DNA of 64,000 bases, taken from NCBI GenBank assembly GCA_013140705.1, contig JABFSH010000020.1, positions 62,001-126,000 of the forward strand, read 5' to 3'. Source of the stretch: Methylococcaceae bacterium. Its GTDB lineage: Bacteria; Pseudomonadota; Gammaproteobacteria; Methylococcales; Methylomonadaceae. The notes under the pieces are model-generated. The model was not told where the DNA came from, did no database searches, and saw only the letters and a list, made by a program, of their open reading frames with translations. The position numbers and the translations under genes were made by a program. Of this stretch, positions 57,621 to 64,000 are shown in pieces (position 1 is the first letter of the stretch; the number at the start of each line of letters is the position of its first letter).

Positions 57621-58424
57621 CTAATAGCCTTGTGAGTTCAGTTGCAGACCTTTCAACGGTTCTTGCAGGCGAATGACAGTCGATTCGATACGGCCATCAT
57701 TATAAAGATCTAGTGTCCGGTAACCGGGGCCGATGGTGTCCAGGCCGAAATCGCGGCTTTTCGGCTTAAACTGGAAACAGGTAGAAGGTGTACCGAAAAC
57801 CCGGATAGTATTTATTGTAGTATCCATGACCTGATGAATATGGCCGGTGGTAATGGCCTTTATTTGCGAATAGTTTTTGATAATCGAAAAAAAAGCCTGA
57901 CTGTTGGTTATCGTCATGGTATCCATCCAGGTACTGTTTGTTTCCAGACAGTGATGGTGAAATGCTATTAACGTAGGTACATCAGGATTGTCCGTCAGGC
58001 ATTGCTCTAAAAAAATCAATTCCTCATTGGCTAAACGTCCACCCGGAGAACCTGGAATTTGGCTGTTCAGGCAAATCAATTGCCAGTTTCCGATAAAAAC
58101 TTGTTTATTGCAGCTGATCTGATCGGTGTTAAGAACTTGCTGCATCAAAGAATAATCATCATGATTGCCCGGCAAACAGACGCAGTGGGTTTGATAAGGC
58201 AACAGGCTGTTCAGAATTTGCTGGTAACTGGCCGGGCAGGGTTCTTGAGCGAGATCGCCGGTGAGCAAAATCAGATCATAATGCGGACGTTCTGCAAAGG
58301 CGGCAGCAAGAACCGCATTGAAATAATAGTTCGTATTAATGCCCAATAACGTATCTTCCGGGCGAGGCAAGATATGCATATCCGTAATTTGTAAAAGCGA
58401 TAGCCTGCCGGGAATCTGAGTCAT
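57621..58424 (-). CDS. cpdA: 3',5'-cyclic-AMP phosphodiesterase (class III)
   Basis: 267 aa metallophosphoesterase. All metal motifs present: DMH near residue 15, GDLAQE near 56, GNHDD near 87, FHHH near 155 and GHIH near 194. CpdA hydrolyses cAMP; paralogues act on other substrates. Starts eight bases after the argA stop, so it is probably the second gene of an argA-cpdA unit. Confidence 0.88.
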   Translation of the reverse strand: MTQIPGRLSLLQITDMHILPRPEDTLLGINTNYYFNAVLAAAFAERPHYDLILLTGDLAQEPCPASYQQILNSLLPYQTHCVCLPGNHDDYSLMQQVLNTDQISCNKQVFIGNWQLICLNSQIPGSPGGRLANEELIFLEQCLTDNPDVPTLIAFHHHCLETNSTWMDTMTITNSQAFFSIIKNYSQIKAITTGHIHQVMDTTINTIRVFGTPSTCFQFKPKSRDFGLDTIGPGYRTLDLYNDGRIESTVIRLQEPLKGLQLNSQGY

Positions 58425-58432
58425 GGAGAAAG

Positions 58433-59749
58433 TTAGTAAATATCTTTGTAAAGAACTTTTGAGTTTCTTTGTGGATTGTAAAGTTTCTTCAGGGGTTCGG
58501 GAAGAAAACTGATATCAGACGGTAAAAATCCCCGCTCAATAAACCAGTGCATGGTCTGCGTAGAGAGCACATACAACTTGTTTAATTGCAGTTGTCTGGC
58601 CTTTTCATAAGCGTGTTCCAGCAGTCGATTGCCACGGGCTGATTTCTGGTAATTCGGATGCACCGCTACACAGGCGATTGCACCGAACTGGCCTTGCGGA
58701 TTCGGGTGTAAGGCGCTGCAAGCGATGATCAGGCCATCCCGTTCAATGACGGTATAATCGGCAATTTCCATTTCGATTCTTTCTCTGGAGCGGCTGGCCA
58801 AAATACCTTGTTGTTCCAGCGGCTTGATCAATTCCAGGATGCCGCCGATATCGTTCAGGGTTGCCTGGCGTAATTCCTCAAAGGGTGTGGCGCTGATCAA
58901 AGTGCCGATGCCGTTATGCGTAAAAAGTTCGAGCAATAAAGCGCCATCTGTTGCTCTATCAATCAAATGTACCCGGCCGACTCCCGTATGGCAGCTTTGG
59001 ATTGCCGCTGTCAATGCTAGTCGAACGGTATCGGAAAGTGTGGGGTATTGCGCCAGAAAAGAGGTTACTTCCGATGCAGTCATTTGTTGAATGGATAGGC
59101 CGCTATCGGGATAACAACAGTTTTGCTCGGTTAGAAGAATTAATTTTTCAGCTTTCAATTCGATGGCAACCGCCGTCGCAACTTGTTCAGCCGATAAATT
59201 GAAGACTTCTCCGCTCGGCGAATAGCCAATCGGCGAAATCAACACGATGGTATTCTGATCCAATTGTTGATGCAGCGCGGCCCCGTCGACACGCCGGACT
59301 TCACCGGTATGCTGGTAATCGATGCCATCAATAACGCCAATCGGTTTGGCGATGACAAAATTGCCCGAAGTCACTTTTAGCCCATAACCCGCCATCGGCG
59401 TATTGGCCAGACCCATCGACAATAGGGCTTCAATTTCAACGCGCACCATCCCGGCCGCTTCCTTGACACACTGCAAGGCCAGATCATCGGTTATCCGCAG
59501 ATGTTGATGAAACGCCGGAACGACATTAAGCTTTTTTAGCCGTTGATCGACTTGCGGACGAATGCCGTGCACCAGTACCAGACGAATACCCAGGCTGCTG
59601 AGCAAGGCGAAATCATGCACCAGATGATCAAAATCAACGTCCAATAATGCTTCGCCGCCGAAGGAAATCACGAAGGTTTTATTGCGATGTGCGTGGATAT
59701 AGGGAGATGAATCTCTAAACCAACTGACGAATGATTTTTGTGGTTCCAT
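58433..59749 (-). CDS. argA: Amino-acid N-acetyltransferase (N-acetylglutamate synthase)
   Basis: 438 aa. First step of arginine synthesis: glutamate + acetyl-CoA. N-terminal amino-acid-kinase domain (1-285; ISFGGEALLD, LVLVHGIRPQVDQRL) that binds arginine, and C-terminal GNAT domain (about 295-438; CVAVHPNYQKSARGNRLLEHA). ATG at 59749 gives the canonical MEPQKSFVSWFRDSSPYI; the frame upstream to 59797 is not used. argF at the right edge belongs to the same pathway. Confidence 0.95.
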   Translation of the reverse strand: MEPQKSFVSWFRDSSPYIHAHRNKTFVISFGGEALLDVDFDHLVHDFALLSSLGIRLVLVHGIRPQVDQRLKKLNVVPAFHQHLRITDDLALQCVKEAAGMVRVEIEALLSMGLANTPMAGYGLKVTSGNFVIAKPIGVIDGIDYQHTGEVRRVDGAALHQQLDQNTIVLISPIGYSPSGEVFNLSAEQVATAVAIELKAEKLILLTEQNCCYPDSGLSIQQMTASEVTSFLAQYPTLSDTVRLALTAAIQSCHTGVGRVHLIDRATDGALLLELFTHNGIGTLISATPFEELRQATLNDIGGILELIKPLEQQGILASRSRERIEMEIADYTVIERDGLIIACSALHPNPQGQFGAIACVAVHPNYQKSARGNRLLEHAYEKARQLQLNKLYVLSTQTMHWFIERGFLPSDISFLPEPLKKLYNPQRNSKVLYKDIY

Positions 59750-59797
59750 AATTATTTGATTAGTGTGCAGGATGGCTGAATACTTGAGTTGTATCAT

Positions 59798-60070
59798 TCA
59801 TTTAGTCAGGCGGTTAAGCTTTTTATAGACATCGTCATCGTTGCGTTTTCCGATGATCAATACTTGTAAATCCTCACCCTGCACCTGATAAACAATACGG
59901 TATTCACCAAAATCAACACGCCGATACGGATAACCTTTGAGCAAACTGGAATCTTGAGGTGTTGGGTTTTTTAATAAGTTGAATAGTGTATTGACGAGTT
60001 GTTTGAACTGTTTAGCAGGCAAATCATCCAGGAATGATAGCGCGGCGTTGGTTAAATTAAGCCGAAGCAT
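59798..60070 (-). CDS. RelE/ParE-family toxin
   Basis: 90 aa. Begins MLRLNLTNAALSFLDDLPAKQFKQL, with the family core RRVDFGEYRIVYQV and a basic GKRNDDDVYKKL tail, typical of RelE/ParE mRNA-interferase or gyrase-type toxins. The ATG at 60070 overlaps the antitoxin stop by 14 bases, the usual arrangement of such modules. The longer frame to 60103 is rejected. Confidence 0.87.
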   Translation of the reverse strand: MLRLNLTNAALSFLDDLPAKQFKQLVNTLFNLLKNPTPQDSSLLKGYPYRRVDFGEYRIVYQVQGEDLQVLIIGKRNDDDVYKKLNRLTK

Positions 60071-60311
60071 CGATGCGTTCTTGCAAGCGGCGCATGGTTT
60101 CATCAGTACCCGCCAAACCGCCTGCTAGCGCCTGCTTTGCCCGTTCACCCCAATAAGCATCGTCCATTGCCTGTAAGCGCTCATACTCGGCAACCGATAA
60201 CATGACGACCGCGGGCCGGCCTGATTTTTCAATCATGACGGGTTCGGTCAAAGCGCTTTCCATGTATTGGCCTAGTCGTTGTTTAACTTCGGAAGCGGCT
60301 ATATGTAGCAT
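60057..60311 (-). CDS. Phd/YefM-family antitoxin
   Basis: 84 aa. N-terminal DNA-binding fold of the prevent-host-death family (IAASEVKQRLGQYMESALTEPVMIEKSGRPAVVMLSV cut here into its key parts: ASEVKQ, PVMIEKSGRPAVVML, AEYERL) and a flexible C-terminal tail that should neutralise the toxin. Expected to autoregulate the pair through an operator near its start. Confidence 0.88.
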   Translation of the reverse strand: MLHIAASEVKQRLGQYMESALTEPVMIEKSGRPAVVMLSVAEYERLQAMDDAYWGERAKQALAGGLAGTDETMRRLQERIDASA

Positions 60312-60402
60312 GGGTGAACCTGATGCGATTGGATAAAATAGCTAATATAGACTATTTTGGGGGTCGCGGCAACTCGTATTGGCGTGCCGAAAAATCCAAA
60401 GT

Positions 60403-60478
60403 GTAGGGTGGATTAGGCGCGCAAATAAGTGATTTTTCCGTTTTGATTGAATTTCGGGCGCGTCGTAATCCGCCCTAC
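60403..60478. repeat. Palindromic repeat 1 (GTAGG...CCTAC type)
   Basis: Arms GTAGGGTGGATTAGGCGCGC (60403-60422) and, at 60458-60478, an imperfect complement with one extra base. Size 76 bp. REP-like. Confidence 0.7.
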
Positions 60479-60542
60479 GGCCCTGGAATATAAACGCGGC
60501 GGTATTCGGTCATTTTTCTATTCAAATCCTCCAATCGCTAAT

Positions 60543-60622
60543 GTAGGATGTGCTGAACGCAGTGAAGCGCATCAATTCCGCAGGCATAAATGCGATGCGC
60601 TTCGTACCTCAGCGCATCCTAC
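60543..60622. repeat. Palindromic repeat 2 (GTAGG...CCTAC type)
   Basis: Outer arms GTAGGATGTGCTGA (60543-60556) and TCAGCGCATCCTAC (60609-60622), 13 of 14 pairs plus one G-U; inner stem GAAGCGCATC / GATGCGCTTC perfect. Ends five bases before the stop of the neighbouring orphan gene. Confidence 0.75.
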
Positions 60623-60626
60623 GAGA

Positions 60627-61049
60627 TCAAAACTCCAGCGATTCCAGTGTGGCTGACAACTTTCCACCCCAAAGATCCTTTCGCATTGATAGCGATGATT
60701 TTTTGAATGACTCCGCTGACGGTTCTTTTATAAAAGAATGTAAATCTTCAAGCACTTCATCGGACGCAAATAAAATAGCGTTGTGCCACTCTGCTTTTAT
60801 CTCGTCAATTAGTTGTTCTTGTGACTCAAAGTCACGGCCAAACTTTTTAAGTCCCTTACTTCGCTTGTCGAAGTGGAGGAGGGTGTACATCATCATGATG
60901 GTACATTTGTATCGTGTGTCTTTGAACTCTTGTTTTTGCAGTTGCGCTGAACTCTTTTGTTCCCAAACGATACGAAAATAAGTGCCAAGTGCCCCACCGA
61001 TACCGAGCAGGCCTAGAGCGGACAGAACATTTTCGACGGTCAGTGTCAT
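60627..61049 (-). CDS. Hypothetical membrane-anchored protein between repeats
   Basis: 140 aa. One N-terminal hydrophobic helix (residues 5-26, NVLSALGLLGIGGALGTYF), then a soluble, charged, mostly helical domain (many Lys, Glu, Ser). No family recognised. It lies isolated between palindromic repeats 2 and 3, on the strand of ilvD. Could be a small orphan acquired together with the repeats; ATG at 61049. Confidence 0.5.
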   Translation of the reverse strand: MTLTVENVLSALGLLGIGGALGTYFRIVWEQKSSAQLQKQEFKDTRYKCTIMMMYTLLHFDKRSKGLKKFGRDFESQEQLIDEIKAEWHNAILFASDEVLEDLHSFIKEPSAESFKKSSLSMRKDLWGGKLSATLESLEF

Positions 61050-61075
61050 CTAAATTCTCGAAATATATTGAGTTA

Positions 61076-61153
61076 TGTAGGGTACGCACCGCGTACCGAT
61101 TTAGGCGGTACAGGTAAAAAAAGCCTTAAAAGGTACGCGGTGCGTACCCTACA
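61076..61153. repeat. Palindromic repeat 3, perfect 22-bp arms
   Basis: TGTAGGGTACGCACCG... (61076-61097) and its exact complement at 61132-61153, with a 34-base centre. It begins one base past the ilvD stop and may serve as its terminator. Confidence 0.85.
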
Positions 61154-61154
61154 T

Positions 61155-62852
61155 TCAATCCAAATTATCCGTCACCGCACCCAAAGAAGCCGAACTCACC
61201 AATTTGGCATATTTCGCCAACACGCCTCTCGTATAACGCGGCTTTGGTTGCTGCCATTTTTCAAAACGGCGGGCGATTTCATGTTCGTTGACGTGCAAGG
61301 TTAACTGGTTGGTTTCGGCGTCGATGGTGATTTGATCGCCGTCCTTGATGATTGCCAAAGGGCCACCGACATAGGCTTCGGGCGTGATGTGGCCAACCAC
61401 GAAACCGTGTGTGCCGCCGGAAAACCGGCCGTCTGTAATCAAGGCCACTTCCTTGCCCAAACCTTTACCCATCACCGCCGATGTTGGCGACAACATTTCT
61501 CTCATGCCAGGGCCGCCTTTCGGGCCTTCGTAACGGATGACGATGACATCGCCTTTGGCGATATCGCCGTTTAATATACTTTGCAGCGCCTGTTCTTCGG
61601 CATCGAAAACTTTGGCTTTACCGGTAAATACCAAGCCTTCCTTGCCGGTGATTTTAGCAACCGCGCCGCCAGACGCCAGGTTGCCGTATAAAATAACCAG
61701 ATGACTATCTTTCTTGATGGGATTGTCCAACGGGCGAATCATGTCCTGACCATCGGGATAAGGTAAAACATCTGCGAGATTCTCAGCCAGCGTGCGGCCG
61801 GTAACAGTCAAACAGTCGCCGTGCAGAAGACCACGACTCAACAGTTCTTTCATCAACGGCTGTATACCGCCGATTTCTATCAGTTCGGCCATTTGGTAAC
61901 GACCGCTGGGTTTTAAATCGGCGACCATCGGCACATGCTGGCCGATACGCGTGAAATCGTCGAGCGTCAGATCAACGTCGGTGGCATTGGCCATCGCCAG
62001 CAGATGCAAGACCGCATTCGTCGAACCGCCCAAAGCAATAACGACCGTGATGGCGTTTTCGAAAGCCTTTTTAGTCATGATGTCCCGCGGTTTGATGTCA
62101 TTTTTCAGCAATTCCATGACCGCCGCACCGGCGCGCTCACAATCCAGACGTTTGTCTTCGGAAATGGCGGCCTGTGCCGAACTGTTGGGCAAGCTCATGC
62201 CCAAGGCTTCGATGGCCGAAGCCATCGTGTTGGCAGTGTACATGCCGCCGCAGGAACCGGCACCCGGAATTGCTTTGGCTTCGATTGCTGCCAGCTCGGC
62301 ATCATCAATTTTATTGTTGGCTCTGGCACCTACGGCCTCAAACACTGATACCACATCCAGCTTTTTGTCGTTGTGACAACCGGGCAGGATAGTGCCGCCG
62401 TAGACGAACACGCTCGGGCGATTCAGTCGTGACAGCGCCATCATGCAGCCCGGCATGTTTTTATCGCAGCCGCCGATGGCAACAATGCCGTCAAAACCCT
62501 GACAGCCGACCACGGTTTCAATGGAGTCGGCGATGACTTCTCGCGACACCAGCGAATATTTCATGCCTTCCGTGCCCATCGAAATACCATCGGATATGGT
62601 GATGGTATTGAAAATAACTGCTTTGCCTTCGGCCTGGTTAACGCCGCGCGCTGCATCGTCAGCCAGTTTATTGATATGCATGTTGCAGGGCGTGACCATG
62701 CTCCAGGTTGAAGCAATGCCAATTTGCGGTTTTTTGAAGTCTTCGTTAGTAAAGCCGACCGCATGCAGCATGGCCCTACTCGGTGCTCGTTCCATGCCGT
62801 CAACGACAAGTGATGAAAATGCGCGAGGTTTTTGTTCGTCGGAATTAGACAT
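61155..62852 (-). CDS. ilvD: Dihydroxy-acid dehydratase
   Basis: 565 aa. Fe-S enzyme of isoleucine/valine synthesis that dehydrates dihydroxy acids to 2-oxo acids. Cluster cysteines in [16 protein letters not shown] and [15 protein letters not shown]-terminal [22 protein letters not shown] at 62852 gives MSNSDEQK; the 38 codons upstream are not coding. The gene upstream on the strand encodes an SH3 protein. Confidence 0.95.
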   Translation of the reverse strand: MSNSDEQKPRAFSSLVVDGMERAPSRAMLHAVGFTNEDFKKPQIGIASTWSMVTPCNMHINKLADDAARGVNQAEGKAVIFNTITISDGISMGTEGMKYSLVSREVIADSIETVVGCQGFDGIVAIGGCDKNMPGCMMALSRLNRPSVFVYGGTILPGCHNDKKLDVVSVFEAVGARANNKIDDAELAAIEAKAIPGAGSCGGMYTANTMASAIEALGMSLPNSSAQAAISEDKRLDCERAGAAVMELLKNDIKPRDIMTKKAFENAITVVIALGGSTNAVLHLLAMANATDVDLTLDDFTRIGQHVPMVADLKPSGRYQMAELIEIGGIQPLMKELLSRGLLHGDCLTVTGRTLAENLADVLPYPDGQDMIRPLDNPIKKDSHLVILYGNLASGGAVAKITGKEGLVFTGKAKVFDAEEQALQSILNGDIAKGDVIVIRYEGPKGGPGMREMLSPTSAVMGKGLGKEVALITDGRFSGGTHGFVVGHITPEAYVGGPLAIIKDGDQITIDAETNQLTLHVNEHEIARRFEKWQQPKPRYTRGVLAKYAKLVSSASLGAVTDNLD

Positions 62853-62932
62853 GTAATAGCTTCCTGATGTTAAGTGTGTTGAGGCATAAGGCGAAGGAGT
62901 CTTATGCCTTGAGCCCTTTCGTCTTGTGACTT

Positions 62933-63601
62933 TTAATAGGTATCCCAGCCACTTTTGCGGCGCCAACCCATTTTGGGCAGAACAAACCCTAAAACCACAC
63001 CAAATAGAGAAAGTAAGCCGCCGTATAAAAACCAGTCCTGTTTGGTTGAGTCTTTAAGTGCCTGATTTTCGAGTTTGAATTGCTGTAAGTCACGTTCAAC
63101 GTTAACGACGCGTTCCTGCAGTTCATCGCGTTCGGTTTTCAATTGCACAACATCGGCAGACGCCTTTTTGAGTTCGTTAAGTTCCCGGCTTAATTGATCG
63201 CGTTCAGTTGCGAGCGATTGTTCAAGAGGGGTTCCCGGCGTGATGGATGCTCTAACCGTGCTCAATTCCGCTTTTAACGTTGCGTTTTCCGATTGTAACG
63301 CCGCCAGGTTTTTCGTTATCGTTTCCAATTGAAAACGGCTGGGCAATTCCTTCATCGTGTTTCGGGCTGAAATAAAGCCTTCCGTACCATCTTCGAGTTT
63401 GACCTGTAAGTAGCCAGTGCTGCTGTTCTCTTTGATGACGGTTAAAGGTGTGCCGGTTGACAACAATTTCAGCACTTTGCTGTGGGCGTTTTCTTCGCTC
63501 CGTAGCGACAGATTGACATTGTCGGTCACATAAACAGTGTTTGCCTGTGCCGCTCCATTAACGAGTACCAAGATAAAAAATGAATGAATTATTTTTTTCA
63601 C
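62933..63601 (-). CDS. TIGR04211-type SH3-domain membrane protein (YgiM-like)
   Basis: 222 aa. Signal peptide (1-20), a bacterial SH3 domain (about 24-90; [23 protein letters not shown]), a long coiled coil (about 95-180), and one C-terminal membrane helix ([23 protein letters not shown]). Same plan as E. coli YgiM. Function unresolved, envelope-related. It stands alone between argF and ilvD. Confidence 0.86.
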   Translation of the reverse strand: MKKIIHSFFILVLVNGAAQANTVYVTDNVNLSLRSEENAHSKVLKLLSTGTPLTVIKENSSTGYLQVKLEDGTEGFISARNTMKELPSRFQLETITKNLAALQSENATLKAELSTVRASITPGTPLEQSLATERDQLSRELNELKKASADVVQLKTERDELQERVVNVERDLQQFKLENQALKDSTKQDWFLYGGLLSLFGVVLGFVLPKMGWRRKSGWDTY

Positions 63602-63643
63602 TGGTAGACCTCTGTTGTTAGTTTTTAAAGGTGAAAACTAAAT

Positions 63644-64000
63644 TTAATGTTTGCATAACAGGAATTCAAGCAAGGCTTTTTGGGCATGCAGCCGATTTTC
63701 AGCTTCTTGAAATACGACACTTTGTGGTCCATCTATGACTTCTGCGCTGACTTCTTCGCCACGATGCGCGGGTAGGCAATGCATGAATAAGGCGTCATCG
63801 TGGGCCTCATTCATGATGGCTTTATTGACCTGATAGTTTTTGAAATCCCGCTCGCGTTGTTTTTGCTCCTGTTCCTGGCCCATGCTTGCCCAGACATCGG
63901 TTACACATAAATCGGCATTTTTTGCGGCCGCCAGGGCGGTATCAAATAATTTGACCCGAGGGCCTGCTGCAGCAACAATCGCCTTGTCCGGTTGATATCC
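63644..64000 (-). CDS. argF: Ornithine carbamoyltransferase (5' end off the window)
   Basis: Only the last 118 codons are visible. The ornithine-binding/catalytic [11 protein letters not shown] signature is intact, preceded by [15 protein letters not shown] (the DxxxSMG loop that closes on ornithine), and followed by the usual C-terminal helix [15 protein letters not shown]. Converts ornithine and carbamoyl phosphate to citrulline in arginine synthesis; argA is 4 kb away on the same strand. Confidence 0.94.
   Translation of the reverse strand, partial: GYQPDKAIVAAAGPRVKLFDTALAAAKNADLCVTDVWASMGQEQEQKQRERDFKNYQVNKAIMNEAHDDALFMHCLPAHRGEEVSAEVIDGPQSVVFQEAENRLHAQKALLEFLLCKH

Noticed and set aside
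1-64000. CRISPR array, prophage, integrase or complete insertion sequence
   Set aside because: No regularly spaced direct repeats, no transposase or integrase motifs, and no phage structural genes were seen.

Overview
The window comes from a gammaproteobacterial methanotroph of the type Ia (Methylobacter/Methylomonas-like) group. The decisive evidence is a complete pmoCAB operon for particulate methane monooxygenase at 23.4-26.4 kb, with type I-like protein sequences and every copper ligand I could check in place. The rest is chromosomal housekeeping (metG, gap-pyk, nadE, leuA, ilvD, argA, argF, rimO, rsmD, ftsH, mgtE, cyoE) in typical gammaproteobacterial form. I see no rRNA, tRNA, phage, intact insertion sequence or CRISPR array.

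Layout. 0-4 kb: a truncated c-di-GMP protein (PAS-PAS-PAS-GGDEF-EAL) whose N-terminal membrane domain looks like the copper/ethylene-binding domain of plant ethylene receptors, then a PilZ membrane protein. 4.5-9 kb: a BrkB/YihY membrane protein, a TauE/SafE transporter and a large membrane pentapeptide-repeat protein. 9-13 kb: pssA, then leuA-udg-rimI. 13-17 kb: the cstA-ybdD pair and a HI0933-like flavoprotein. 17-22.6 kb: a small exosortase cluster (secreted helical protein, EpsI-like protein, exosortase, PrsR-type sigma-54 regulator, asparagine-synthase-like protein lacking the N-terminal Cys). 23-26.5 kb: pmoCAB with its promoter, an intergenic hairpin and a strong terminator. 26.6-32.2 kb: an AT-richer stretch with apbC/mrp, dcd, a YcgL protein, a CPBP protease, a hypothetical membrane protein and an unusual sigma-70 family factor.

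32.4-47.3 kb: ftsH, metG, a DUF1348 protein, a Lon-like protease, gloB, an SDR, a DUF4124 protein, gap-pyk and a ceramidase-like protein coupled to nadE. 47.6-56 kb: mgtE, an orphan ParA, cyoE-ybiB, two M16 peptidases with rsmD, and a tandem PilZ protein. 56-64 kb: rimO, argA-cpdA, a Phd/RelE-type toxin-antitoxin pair, three palindromic GTAGG...CCTAC repeats flanking an orphan gene, ilvD, an SH3-domain protein and the 3' end of argF.

How it fits together. The pmo operon supplies methane oxidation. c-di-GMP signalling recurs (one GGDEF/EAL protein, two PilZ proteins). The exosortase and PrsR genes point to sorting of PEP-CTERM-type surface proteins and regulated exopolysaccharide, although neither a substrate nor polysaccharide genes lie in the window. 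The most unusual item is the ethylene-receptor-like c-di-GMP protein in a methane oxidiser, an organism whose key enzyme is copper-dependent and can co-oxidise ethylene.
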